A DNA stretch of 64,000 nucleotides from Dactylosporangium sp. AC04546 (GCF_022095675.1 NZ_JAHYSG010000050.1:21084-85083); one strand, 5' to 3'; counted from the first letter of the stretch, positions 54,465 to 62,365 are shown. Program-made: numbers and translations. The notes: generated from the letters alone by a model not told the origin.

Positions 54465-55330
54465 CCGATGGTCAGCGCGGGCGAGCGCACCGGGACCAGT
54501 TGGCGCTCGTGCTCAGCGGCGCCTATGCAGCGTTGCTCGACGGGGACCCGTCGGCAGCGTCCTGGCCGATCGCGGCTGTGCTGCGCCACCTCGACCGTGA
54601 ACACGCCCCAGCCGATCCGGTCGTGATCGAGCTGGCAGTGCTGTGGGCGGCGATCGCGGCGGACAGCGACGACGCCCAAGCGGACGTCGTGGCGTGGGCG
54701 CGGTGGAGTGTTGCCGCAGCCACCGAACACTATGGACGAGGACACCTCGCGACCCGCCGGGCACGACTCATCCTCGCCCGGGTGCTGAGCACCCACGGTG
54801 ACCACCTCGCCGCCGCCGAACAGTACCGCCACCTGGTCGAGGACTACACCGCGCTCGGCGAGCACGACGAAGCACTGCATCTGCGGGCTGTGCGGGCGGC
54901 AGCGCTGCACAACGGCGGGCGCTGCTACGCCGCCGTACACGAGCTGAAGAAGGTGTGGCGCAGTTGCCGGGCTGCCGCCACCGGCGCAGACGCCACGGCC
55001 GAGACCTCGGCCGACGTCTCGGTTGATGTGCGGGGCGGCGGCTGGGATTCGGCGGTGGCGCAGTATGCCGGCCAGTTGGTGGCCATGCTGACCGCCTGCG
55101 GTCGGTTGGAGGAAGTGGAGGTTCGCAGTGTCGTAGAACCCCCGGCGGCGCCGGCAACCGGCGTCCCACGTCTCGGACCGATCAGCCACGGGCTGAGTGA
55201 GCGGGTTGCGGATCTCGGTACGGCGGTCGACGCGGGGCATGCGCTGATCTGCGAACGGCAACGCGACGATCCCCTCGCAATGCGCTTGCAGCCTAACCGG
55301 CGGCGCAACTGGACGGACCTGTTGCCGTGA
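54461..55330 (+). CDS. Helical-repeat (TPR-like) protein, second paralogue
   Basis: ATG at 54461 overlaps the preceding stop; 289 residues. Helix pairs: ELAVLWAAIAADSDDAQADVVAWARWSVAAATEHYGRGHLATRRARLILARVLSTHGDHLAAAEQYRHLVEDYTALGEHDEALHLRAVRAAALHNGGRCYAAVHELKKVWRSC, matching the order and spacing of the gene at 52373. The C-terminal 110 residues are variable. Probably a scaffold partner of the neighbouring small proteins. The stop overlaps the next, broken, gene. Confidence 0.7.
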   Translation: MTDGQRGRAHRDQLALVLSGAYAALLDGDPSAASWPIAAVLRHLDREHAPADPVVIELAVLWAAIAADSDDAQADVVAWARWSVAAATEHYGRGHLATRRARLILARVLSTHGDHLAAAEQYRHLVEDYTALGEHDEALHLRAVRAAALHNGGRCYAAVHELKKVWRSCRAAATGADATAETSADVSVDVRGGGWDSAVAQYAGQLVAMLTACGRLEEVEVRSVVEPPAAPATGVPRLGPISHGLSERVADLGTAVDAGHALICERQRDDPLAMRLQPNRRRNWTDLLP

Positions 55331-55934
55331 CGACCACGACGGTGCACACGAGCAGGAGCCGCCGTTCGGCGGGCGGCGCGGCGGCGGCCGTTGCAGTGGC
55401 CGGTATGGCGGCCGATGCGGCTGTCTGCGCGGGCGGGGAGCGGGTGCGGCGGTTCCCAGCGTGGCGGATCGATGCTCGGCGCCGGCGCCGGCGATGGTGG
55501 CGGATGCGGCGCGGCGGTGGCCGTGGACGATCGTCGACGGCGGGTCGGGACCGGCCACACAACGTTTGATCCGCGGCGACGTGCGGTTGGCTGCTGCGGT
55601 CGGGGCTGCGATCGGCGAGCCGGTCACCGACGCCGGGACGTACGCCGAGGTGTGGCGACTTTGGGTGTCATGTCGGTGGCCGAGCGGGCACCTGCCGCAG
55701 GTCGTCGGCGTGCTCACTACCGCAACCGCGCGACGACGCCCACGCGGTCAGCGTCGTATCGCGCTACGGCGGCGGCATGTCGATCCGGATGATTGCCGGC
55801 GCGGACTGCGTCTCCTACCGCACGGTCATTCGCATCCGGGTCCGGCGTCGGCCGCCAACCCGGCCCCAAACGGCGGCGCGCCACACCCGGCGGGACGAAC
55901 AAGGACAGCGCCGGCCTCGGAAACGGGCGCGTAA
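55327..55934 (+). pseudogene. Frameshifted paralogue of the WPW-motif gene, ending in a degenerate HTH
   Basis: The start GTG at 55327 overlaps the preceding stop. Frame one gives AAVCAGGERVRRFPAWRIDA, frame two (from about 55480) gives DAARRWPWTIVDGGSGPATQRLIRGDVRLAAAVGAAIGEPVTDAGTYAEVWRLWVSCRWPSGHLPQVVGVL, and frame one again gives VVSRYGGGMSIRMIAGADCVSYRTV, an HTH like that at 51967. The first two parts align with the 56126 gene (RQFPAWLDTA.., AARRWPWQVWIGPGGS.., DVWWRCVLRRLPRGSVATVAGSL). Both shifts are unlikely to be tolerated, so I treat it as a pseudogene from an internal duplication. Confidence 0.55.
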
Positions 55935-55964
55935 GAACGAGACAAACAGCGGGGAGGACGGTAC

Positions 55965-56129
55965 GTGGCGAAGACCGATGTGACACGGCTGTTGGCCGGC
56001 GAAGGGGCTGGCACCGCATGGCAGTTGTACGAGCAGCAGTTCGCGGCCCTGAACATGCGGGCGGTCCAGCGGCATCTGCTGCGGGGTGCCCTCAGCGCGG
56101 ACGCCATACCCGGTGGCGCGGCGACATGA
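55965..56129 (+). CDS. 54-aa protein upstream of the WPW-motif gene
   Basis: GTG at 55965 follows GGGGAGGAC. The product is MAKTDVTRLLAGEGAGTAWQ.., a small amphipathic protein ending in SADAIPGGAAT. Its TGA overlaps the ATG of the next gene (ATGA), so it is likely translated and coupled. Perhaps the small partner of the next protein. No family recognised. Confidence 0.55.
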   Translation: MAKTDVTRLLAGEGAGTAWQLYEQQFAALNMRAVQRHLLRGALSADAIPGGAAT

Positions 56130-56788
56130 CTGCGCGTCAGGCCATCGACGCCGGGGCGCAGCCCCCGCAGTATGCCGAGCTTACCGCGGTGCAGGGGCGG
56201 CAGTTCCCGGCATGGCTGGACACCGCGTGGACCGACGCCACAACGGACGACGCCCCAACGGGCGGGCGGGCTGCGTTGCTGGTGGAGGCGGCGCGGCGGT
56301 GGCCGTGGCAGGTGTGGATTGGTCCCGGCGGGTCGGCGACACCGACACCACTGCTGGCCGTCAATGATGCGTTCCTGGCCATGGTGCTGCAGGTCCCGAT
56401 CGGCCACGTCATCGACAACGCTGACGACTACACCGATGTGTGGTGGCGGTGCGTCTTACGCCGTCTGCCGCGCGGTTCGGTGGCCACCGTGGCGGGCTCG
56501 CTGGTGTTCCATGCGCGCGAGCCCGGCGGGCTGACCATCGAACTCGGCGCCGAACAGCACACCCGACACGGCAACGAACAGGGCGGCGCGGTGCGGCAGG
56601 TCATCGCCTCGGCGCAGGTGCAGCGCAGCACACTACGGACACATCTGCGGCAGCTTGCAGAGGACGGGATGCTCGGCGTCCTGCGTCGGGCCTCCGGTAC
56701 AGACTGGGGCTGCTACGCCCTCACCATGCCGCTGCCCGCCCTCGCCGCCGCCGTACCGGACACGGCAGTACCGGACACAGGAATGTGA
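56126..56788 (+). CDS. Hypothetical protein with WPW motif and C-terminal winged-helix-like end
   Basis: ATG at 56126 overlaps the 54-aa gene; 220 residues. Core: LLVEAARRWPWQVWIGPGGSATPTPLLAVNDAFLAMVLQVPIGHVIDNADDYTDVWWRCVLRRLPRGSVATVAGSLVFHAREPGGLTIELG. The last 60 residues resemble a winged helix (GAVRQVIASAQVQRSTLRTHLRQLAEDGMLGVLRRASGTDWGCYALTMPL). A damaged paralogue precedes it. It may be a regulator with an unusual N-terminal domain. Next gene starts inside its stop codon. Confidence 0.6.
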   Translation: MTARQAIDAGAQPPQYAELTAVQGRQFPAWLDTAWTDATTDDAPTGGRAALLVEAARRWPWQVWIGPGGSATPTPLLAVNDAFLAMVLQVPIGHVIDNADDYTDVWWRCVLRRLPRGSVATVAGSLVFHAREPGGLTIELGAEQHTRHGNEQGGAVRQVIASAQVQRSTLRTHLRQLAEDGMLGVLRRASGTDWGCYALTMPLPALAAAVPDTAVPDTGM

Positions 56789-56985
56789 TGAAGGACTACG
56801 GACCGCCGCGCTCCCGCGCCGAGGCGGAACAGACCGTGGCGGCCCATACCGCCCGAGACGGCATCTGCGAGGGATGCCTGGCGGCCTGGGCGCGACTGAC
56901 CCAGTACCCGTGCATCCACCTGCAATGGGCGCAAGCACTCATCAACAACGACACCGAGAAGGGCGCAGACCCATCCAGCCGCTAA
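56788..56985 (+). CDS. Small Cys-containing protein
   Basis: ATG at 56788 shares its A with the preceding TGA (TGATG); 65 residues. MKDYGPPRSRAEAEQTVAAHTARDGICEGCLAAWARLTQYPCIHLQWAQAL: helical, with a CxxC and a further Cys/His that could hold zinc. Short proteins of this form are common in operons of mycelial actinomycetes; no function is known. It ends about 150 bases before the glycosyltransferase-like gene. Confidence 0.65.
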   Translation: MKDYGPPRSRAEAEQTVAAHTARDGICEGCLAAWARLTQYPCIHLQWAQALINNDTEKGADPSSR

Positions 56986-57132
56986 GCATCGCGGCTCAGT
57001 GCCTGCGGCCTCTCCGGGCGACGTGCACAGAGCGGCTCGACGAGCAGCAGTACTGGCGTAGGACTACCCGTCCATCGCAGCGCCTAGCGCCGCATGCACC
57101 GGAAACGACTGATGAAGGAAGGACGTTCGGCG

Positions 57133-58209
57133 ATGAGGGTCGGCTACAGCATGTGGGGGTTTCTCGGCGCCGGCGTGGTCGACACCCCGGACGGTGCGCG
57201 CAGCTACCGCCGCGCGGTCGTCGACGGTCTGCGCGGCGCGGGGCACGGCGTGGTGTTTCTGCAGCGGAACCGGGACCGCGACGAAGCGTCCGATCCGGTG
57301 CTCGATTTCCGGTGGGACGACGGGTTGCCGCCACTGGACGCGTTGGTGCTGGAGTGGCGGTGGCGGTTGCCGGGACGGAACGACACGCCGTGCGGCTCCA
57401 TCGGCCATACCTGCGACCTGCACCGGCAGACCCAGCTGGTAGAGCACTACACCCGGACGGCCGGGACGCCGACGCTGCTGTGGGATCTGGACCGGCAGCT
57501 GCAGCCCGACGATCCGTTGCCTGGGCTGCCGAACGTCTTCGTGGCCGACTTCGCGCTGCGGCCAGGGCCCGGCGTGGTGTCCCTGCCCTGCCCGGTGCCC
57601 GACGTTCTGCTCGACACCGCCGACCCGGCCGCGCTGGTCGCGTTGGACCGGCCGACCGATCTGGTGTACGTCGGCAACCGCTACGACCGGGATCCCTCGT
57701 TCGACACGTACTTCGCGCCAGCGGCGCGGCAGCTGGTGCACGAGGTCGCCGGGAAGTGGACCGGTGTCGAGCGCTGGCCGCACGTGCGGTTCATCGGCCG
57801 GGTGGCCTACCCGGACGTGGTGAGTATTCACCTCCGGTCGTTGGCCACGGTCCTGCTCATGCCGGACCGCTACGCCTCGGTGGGCGCGACGGGCTCGCGG
57901 CTGTTCGAAGCCGTCACGGCCGGCTGCGTGCCGTTGGCCACCGCGGAGCTGGCCTCGGCGGACGTGTTCGTCCCGCCGCAACTGGTGGTCACCGACGGCG
58001 CGCAGGTGGTTGAGCGGGTGCGGTGGCTGCGCCGCATCCAGGGCACCGCCGAGCACGTCGCGATCCTGGCGCAGTGCCTGCAACGGCTGGAGCCCTTTCG
58101 CGCCTCCCGGCACGCTGCTGCCCTGGACCAGCTGTTGCGCCAGATCTCCAACGCAGCACGAGCCGCCGGCACCGCCCGAACGGACCTCGAAGTAACGACG
58201 AGGAGTTGA
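57133..58209 (+). CDS. GT-B-fold glycosyltransferase-like protein
   Basis: ATG at 57133 follows AAGGAAGGA; an ATG at 57112 is less well placed. 358 residues. N-terminal Rossmann half (MRVGYSMWGFLGAGVVDTPDGARSYRRAVVDGLRGAGHGVVFLQRN) and a C-terminal half with the nucleotide-sugar pattern of retaining GT-B enzymes: DLVYVGNRYDRD..VRFIGRVAYPDVVSIHLRSLATVLLMPDRYASVGATGSRLFEAVTAGCVPLATAEL, including the E-x7-type loop. It lies two bases before the thymidylate-synthase-like gene. In this position it could glycosylate a hydroxymethylated pyrimidine, a cell-surface sugar acceptor, or a nucleoside product; the sequence cannot choose. Confidence 0.72.
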   Translation: MRVGYSMWGFLGAGVVDTPDGARSYRRAVVDGLRGAGHGVVFLQRNRDRDEASDPVLDFRWDDGLPPLDALVLEWRWRLPGRNDTPCGSIGHTCDLHRQTQLVEHYTRTAGTPTLLWDLDRQLQPDDPLPGLPNVFVADFALRPGPGVVSLPCPVPDVLLDTADPAALVALDRPTDLVYVGNRYDRDPSFDTYFAPAARQLVHEVAGKWTGVERWPHVRFIGRVAYPDVVSIHLRSLATVLLMPDRYASVGATGSRLFEAVTAGCVPLATAELASADVFVPPQLVVTDGAQVVERVRWLRRIQGTAEHVAILAQCLQRLEPFRASRHAAALDQLLRQISNAARAAGTARTDLEVTTRS

Positions 58210-58211
58210 TC

Positions 58212-59228
58212 ATGCTCAACCCGGCGAGTTTCGCCACGTTCACCGACGCCTACCTGGCCGTCCTGCGCACGATCGCCGACGGGCCGCACTATGTCACCGC
58301 AGGCCGCGGGAAGGACGCCTGGGAAGTCCCGAACGTCAGTTTCCGGCTGGATGACCCGGTCGCCCGTACCCTGTACCTGGCGGCCCGGCGCGCGAACCCG
58401 GTGTTCAACGTCGCCGAGTTCCTGTGGTACGTCGCCGGGCGCGACGACCTCGACATGATCGCCTACTACGCGCCGCGGCTGCGGCAACTGAGCCTCGACG
58501 GGCAGCACCTGGCCGGCACCGCGTACGGACCCCGGCTGTTCGCCCCCGGCGGCACGGACCACCGCAGCCAGTTCCAGCGTGTCCTGGACCTCACGGTGCA
58601 CGAACAGGACAGCAAACGCGCCGCCATGATCGTCATGCGACCGGACGAACTGGAGGACCCGAACCACCCGGACGTGGCCTGCACGCTCGCCCTACAGCTC
58701 ATGCGGCGTGACGGCAAGCTGCACATGACCAGCTACATGCGCGGCAACGACGCCAAGATCGGCCTGCTGTGCGACGTGTACTCGTTCACGATGATCCTCG
58801 AGTTCGCCGCCCGGCTGCAACGCGTCCCCGTCGGCACCTACACCCACCACGTCGGCTCCATGCACATCAACACCGCCGACCTCGACCATGTCCGCGCCAT
58901 CCTCGCCGAGGCGGACACCGCACCCGCTGACCCGTTCCCAGCAGATCCGATGCCGGCCGACACCGACTGGTCCGTCATCGGCGAGGTTCTGCACCACGAG
59001 GAAGCGCTCCGCAACAACCACCGGGCCCTGTCCCCGGCCGCGGCGGCCGAACTGGCGGTGGGCCTGTACTGGCAGCGGATCGTACTGCTGCTGGAGGCCT
59101 ACCGGCAGATCCAGCACACCACCGAGCCGGTCACCCGGGACGTACTCGGCGCGCTGCATCCTGGCCACCGTTGGCTGCTTGCGCACCGCTGGCCCGACCG
59201 CATCCCGGCAGCGACGGTCCACCGATGA
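58212..59228 (+). CDS. Thymidylate-synthase-family enzyme, candidate cytidylate C5-hydroxymethylase
   Basis: ATG at 58212 with AGGAG 6 bases upstream; 338 residues. The catalytic Cys157 sits in PDVACTLALQL (compare APCHxxxQF in ThyA). The phosphate-binding region YMRGNDAKIGLLCDVYSFTMILEFAARL follows, with Arg177 and Asp180. ThyA has Asn in GLPFN; here the aligned residue is Asp188 (GLLCD), the change found in phage dCMP hydroxymethylase that selects cytosine over uracil. His218 in GSMHINTADLD replaces the DTHLYSNH region, without the usual Tyr. The family otherwise makes dTMP from dUMP with methylene-tetrahydrofolate. A role on CMP or dCMP, as in MilA or T4 gp42, is inferred. It overlaps the NDP-kinase-like gene by ATGA. 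Confidence 0.82.
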   Translation: MLNPASFATFTDAYLAVLRTIADGPHYVTAGRGKDAWEVPNVSFRLDDPVARTLYLAARRANPVFNVAEFLWYVAGRDDLDMIAYYAPRLRQLSLDGQHLAGTAYGPRLFAPGGTDHRSQFQRVLDLTVHEQDSKRAAMIVMRPDELEDPNHPDVACTLALQLMRRDGKLHMTSYMRGNDAKIGLLCDVYSFTMILEFAARLQRVPVGTYTHHVGSMHINTADLDHVRAILAEADTAPADPFPADPMPADTDWSVIGEVLHHEEALRNNHRALSPAAAAELAVGLYWQRIVLLLEAYRQIQHTTEPVTRDVLGALHPGHRWLLAHRWPDRIPAATVHR

Positions 59229-59803
59229 GCGCTGAACCCGCCGCCGCGGCGCCGGCCAGCACCGATCAGCGAAGCGCCCGGACGGTGTCATGGGCGGACT
59301 GGACGGTCGTGCTGCTCAAACCGGACTGCGTCCGCCGTGGCCTGGTCGAGCCGGTGCTGGCCTGGGTCGAGGAGGCGGTGCGGCTGGTGGACGTGCGCCG
59401 CGTAAAGCCGAGCACGGAGCAGGTCTTCGCCCACTACGACGACATGCTCCTGCTGTCGGAGGAGCTCGGCCGGAACGTGCCGGCCGAACTGCGGCGCATC
59501 TTCGTCGGCCAGACCGTCGTCATCGCCCTGGGCCACGGCCCGGACGCCACGGCCCGGGTGCGAGCCATGGTCGGGCCCACCGACCCGGCCGCCGCGCCAG
59601 CCTCGACCGTCCGTGGCCGGTTCGCCAAAGACTCCCTGCGCCGCGCGGTCGCGGCCGGGCGGCTCGTCGACAACCTCATCCACACCTCCGACCACGCCGG
59701 CGTCGTCGAACGCGACTTCGGCATCTGGTACGGCCCGAACCTCGCCCACCTGCTGCACCCCGAACCGGCACCGATCCCCAACCCCGCAGGAGGCACGCCA
59801 TGA
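59225..59803 (+). CDS. Nucleoside-diphosphate-kinase-like protein
   Basis: ATG at 59225 overlaps the previous stop; 192 residues, longer than housekeeping Ndk (about 135). The fold starts with TVVLLKPDCVRRGLVEPVLAWVEEAVRLVDVRRVKPS at 27-63 and ends with the catalytic histidine in NLIHTSDHAGVVERDFGIWY (His153). VRAMVGPTD and the Arg-rich ATP region (RGRFAKDSLRR) are recognisable. The final strand and an Ala/Pro-rich N-terminus extend the usual length. It would phosphorylate an NDP or dNDP; next to a TS-like enzyme it likely supplies a modified nucleoside triphosphate. Confidence 0.82.
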   Translation: MSAEPAAAAPASTDQRSARTVSWADWTVVLLKPDCVRRGLVEPVLAWVEEAVRLVDVRRVKPSTEQVFAHYDDMLLLSEELGRNVPAELRRIFVGQTVVIALGHGPDATARVRAMVGPTDPAAAPASTVRGRFAKDSLRRAVAAGRLVDNLIHTSDHAGVVERDFGIWYGPNLAHLLHPEPAPIPNPAGGTP

Positions 59804-61785
59804 CCCTTGTCGATCTCGGCATCCCCGGCATCGGGCGCACCGCGAAGCAACTGCCGCTCATGCCCGACGGCGAGCAGGCCGGCCTGGACCCCTACATGGC
59901 CACGATCGTGGGCTACCGCAAGTCCGGGCTGTCGCTCAACCACATCATCGGCTGCCCGCTGGACTGCGGCTACTGCGTGCGGCACTTCTGGGGCAACTTC
60001 GACGACAAGACCCCACACCTGCTCGTGCCCACCGCACAGGCGATCGACACGCTCGTCAACCACCCCGGCTTCGAACCGCACGTCACCCCGGTCCAGGTGT
60101 TCAACAAGGCCACCGACCCATTCCTGCCCGGCGTCAAGCCGCACCTGTTCCAGGTGCTCACCGCGCTGGACGAACGCGGCTACACCAACCACGTCCTCGT
60201 GATCACCCGATTCAAAATCACCGCACAGGACATGGCCATCCTGGAGTCCCTGCAGCACCTGCGGGTGACGCTGCTGCTCACCTACAGCGGCATCCGCGAC
60301 GAACGGATCGAACCGATCGCCAAGTCGGACATCACGCTCACCTCGCTGCGCACCGCCGCCGCGCACAAACAGCACACCGGCGTGGTGCTGTACTGGCGGC
60401 CGATCGTGCCCGGCTGGAACACCGACCCCGCCACCATGGCCCACGTCCTGGACGCCGGCCGCAACGCCGACGCCATCGTCTTCACCGGCTACTACCACCA
60501 GCAGACCAACGACGCCTACCTGCGGTCGCTCGGCGTCGACCTGCCGTTCGGCCCCGACGACTACCACCGGCGCAAGACCATGTCCGACGACCTCGACGCG
60601 ACAATCGTCGCCGCCTGGCAGGCATCGGGCATCAACACCCCGCTGTTCCGCAAGACCAGTTGCGGCGTCGGCTACGCCCACGGCGCCGCCGACTACAACG
60701 GCCACTGGGGCGTACCCGGACTGTGCGACATCTGCCCCGCCAAACAGCAGCGGCGCTGCGCGACCGCGCACACCACACCGACCCCCGCCACACTGGACGC
60801 CGTGTTGGACCGCCTCGGTCTCGCCGACGTGCCCTATCGCGTCGACGACGGCCGCGTCTGGGTGTCCGGGCTCACCGAGATGCAGCGGTATCCGATCCAG
60901 CACCTGCTCAGGTTCCAGGTTTGGAACGTCGACTCGCCGCACTTTGCCGGCGCGCACGGCCGGTCCCCACGGCCATACCATCGTCGAAGCGGACCTGGCC
61001 GCTGTGGAGGCTGCGAAAGCGGAACTGGCCCTGGGCGGCCCGCTACGAAGACGACTGACGGTAACCGGCTCTCAAGGGGAGATCGGCGTGGTGCACCCAA
61101 CGATCCAGACATGGTCGGCGAGGCCCTGGCATGCGGCGCCGCTCGTCGCGATCGACCTGGAAGGCAGCGGCGCGCAGGACCACGAGCAGGAGGCGATCCT
61201 CGAGATCGCCGCCGTCCCGCTGCTGCACGGTGTCCCCGACACCGACACCGCCTACACCACGCTGATCAACCCCGGCCGGTCGATACCACCCCGATCCTGG
61301 ATCTCCCCAGGACTTGGCGGCGACGCCCTCAGCGACGCCCGCGCACTCGCGACGGTCGAACCGGAACTCGCAGCCCGGCTCAACGCCCGGATCCTGGTCG
61401 GGCACAACATCGGCGTGGACTGGCGCCTGCTCCACCGCCGCTGCCTTACAATCGCGCCCGCCGCACTCCTCGACACCCACAAGCTCGCCCGGTCACTGAT
61501 CAACGCAGGCTCCCGCAGCCTCAGCAACCTGATCAACGCCCTCAACCTCACCGCCGCCGCCAACGCCGCCGCACCAGGCAGCCAGCCACACCGAGCCCTG
61601 TGGGACACCACCGCAACCGCCCTGCTCCTGACCGCGCTCATCGCCCGCGGCTGGCCGTCCGAACCTGCCCTGTCCACCGTGCTCGCCGCCGCCGGCCAGC
61701 CGCTACACAACCAACCCCCTGCAGCCGTCGACGGCACCGACGCCGCGACACTGTTCTAACACGAGCGGAGTTTCGTCCGACGTGA
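59800..61785 (+). CDS. Radical SAM protein (formal frame; convincing coding ends near 60950)
   Basis: ATG at 59800 overlaps the kinase stop. The CxxxCxxC motif GCPLDCGYCVRHF at residues 52-59 ligates the [4Fe-4S] cluster; GYRKSGLSLNHII and VQVFNKATDPFLPG precede beta strands typical of the barrel. A C-terminal Cys set, KTSCGVGYAHG..GLCDICPAKQQRRC (about 285-325), could bind a second cluster. The look is closest to the spore photoproduct lyase-like/organic radical families. From about residue 382 (after WNVDSPHFAGA) the frame becomes Arg/Gly-rich and runs, without a stop, through the exonuclease gene to 61785. A frameshift near 60944 would link it to the exonuclease frame. I treat only 59800 to about 60950 as real coding. 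Confidence 0.78.
   Translation: MTLVDLGIPGIGRTAKQLPLMPDGEQAGLDPYMATIVGYRKSGLSLNHIIGCPLDCGYCVRHFWGNFDDKTPHLLVPTAQAIDTLVNHPGFEPHVTPVQVFNKATDPFLPGVKPHLFQVLTALDERGYTNHVLVITRFKITAQDMAILESLQHLRVTLLLTYSGIRDERIEPIAKSDITLTSLRTAAAHKQHTGVVLYWRPIVPGWNTDPATMAHVLDAGRNADAIVFTGYYHQQTNDAYLRSLGVDLPFGPDDYHRRKTMSDDLDATIVAAWQASGINTPLFRKTSCGVGYAHGAADYNGHWGVPGLCDICPAKQQRRCATAHTTPTPATLDAVLDRLGLADVPYRVDDGRVWVSGLTEMQRYPIQHLLRFQVWNVDSPHFAGAHGRSPRPYHRRSGPGRCGGCESGTGPGRPATKTTDGNRLSRGDRRGAPNDPDMVGEALACGAARRDRPGRQRRAGPRAGGDPRDRRRPAAARCPRHRHRLHHADQPRPVDTTPILDLPRTWRRRPQRRPRTRDGRTGTRSPAQRPDPGRAQHRRGLAPAPPPLPYNRARRTPRHPQARPVTDQRRLPQPQQPDQRPQPHRRRQRRRTRQPATPSPVGHHRNRPAPDRAHRPRLAVRTCPVHRARRRRPAATQPTPCSRRRHRRRDTVLTRAEFRPT
61088..61759 (+). 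CDS. DnaQ-type 3'-5' exonuclease
   Basis: GTG at 61088 is supported by AAGGGGAG at 61073-61080; the same frame is open from 60944. 223 residues. ExoI motif FDLEG-like: PLVAIDLEGSGAQDHEQEAILEIAAVPL (Asp and Glu), ExoII LVGHNIGVDWRLLHRRC and ExoIII HRALWDTTATALLLTALI, so the DEDD acidic residues appear present. The family degrades DNA or RNA from the 3' end. It follows the radical SAM gene and precedes a broken Nudix gene. In a nucleotide-modifying cassette it may remove misincorporated modified nucleotides; this is inference. Confidence 0.8.
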   Translation: MVHPTIQTWSARPWHAAPLVAIDLEGSGAQDHEQEAILEIAAVPLLHGVPDTDTAYTTLINPGRSIPPRSWISPGLGGDALSDARALATVEPELAARLNARILVGHNIGVDWRLLHRRCLTIAPAALLDTHKLARSLINAGSRSLSNLINALNLTAAANAAAPGSQPHRALWDTTATALLLTALIARGWPSEPALSTVLAAAGQPLHNQPPAAVDGTDAATLF

Positions 61786-61960
61786 CATCACCCCGGACCG
61801 TCGTACCCACCGCGATCATCACGGACGGGCGGGTCTTCGCCGGTGGGCGCGCCGTACCGGTCACCCTGGCCGGCCAGTGGGAGTTCCCCGGCGGCAAGGT
61901 CGAGCCCGGCGAGACCGAACCGACACGGTTGAACAGGAGTGCCGCGAGGAGGGGCTCCTT
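61782..61960 (+). pseudogene. Nudix hydrolase fragment broken inside the Nudix box
   Basis: GTG at 61782. Frame one gives TSPRTVVPTAIITDGRVFAGGRAVPVTLAGQWEFPGGKVEPGETEP, the start of a MutT-like Nudix protein. The Nudix box should continue with a REcxEExG helix, and that does appear (QECREEGLL) but in another frame, so a one-base change near 61925 breaks it. Sequence after 61960 is unrelated and encodes a small protein on the other strand. Truncated and frameshifted, so inactive. Confidence 0.75.
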
Positions 61961-62148
61961 CAGCAGTTGCCGAGGTGTTCGGCGAGCGCCTGGAACGCCT
62001 CCGCGTATTCGGGGTGCTTGCCGCTGAGCTCGCGGCCCGGGCCGGTGAGGATCGTCTCGATCGCTGCATCGGCGAGGCTGTCGTGGTTGCGGCTGCTGTC
62101 GATGTGGGCCTGGATGGCGGCCTCCACCTGGTGGAACGTGTCGGGCAT
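61960..62148 (-). CDS. Small hypothetical protein, 62 aa
   Basis: ATG at 62148 gives MPDTFHQVEAAIQAHIDSSR.., a helical acidic protein ending PEYAEAFQALAEHLGNC. The frame is open further upstream to 62244 but that part is Arg-rich. Convergent with the Nudix fragment. Not recognised; repeated helix pattern suggests a small regulatory or antitoxin-like protein. Confidence 0.5.
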   Translation of the reverse strand: MPDTFHQVEAAIQAHIDSSRNHDSLADAAIETILTGPGRELSGKHPEYAEAFQALAEHLGNC

Positions 62149-62365
62149 GCCGGCCGTCACCGCGGGTCCCCGGCGCCGCAGTCGCAGGGCCGCGGCTCGT
62201 ACGCGGACGGGCCGCGGCCCTGTTCGCGCCACACTGAGCAGCATTCCCGTCGTGCCGTGTCAACCGGCGACGGCGTTGCATATCGCCTGGTAGGAACCCA
62301 AATCTAATTGATCAACTCACGTGCGACGGTGTTACCCTAGACACATCCACAGGGGCTTCGAACCT

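Noticed and set aside
59434..60981. A 515-codon minus-strand frame opposite the NDP-kinase and radical SAM genes
   Set aside because: The opposite strand has clear catalytic motifs and overlapping starts.
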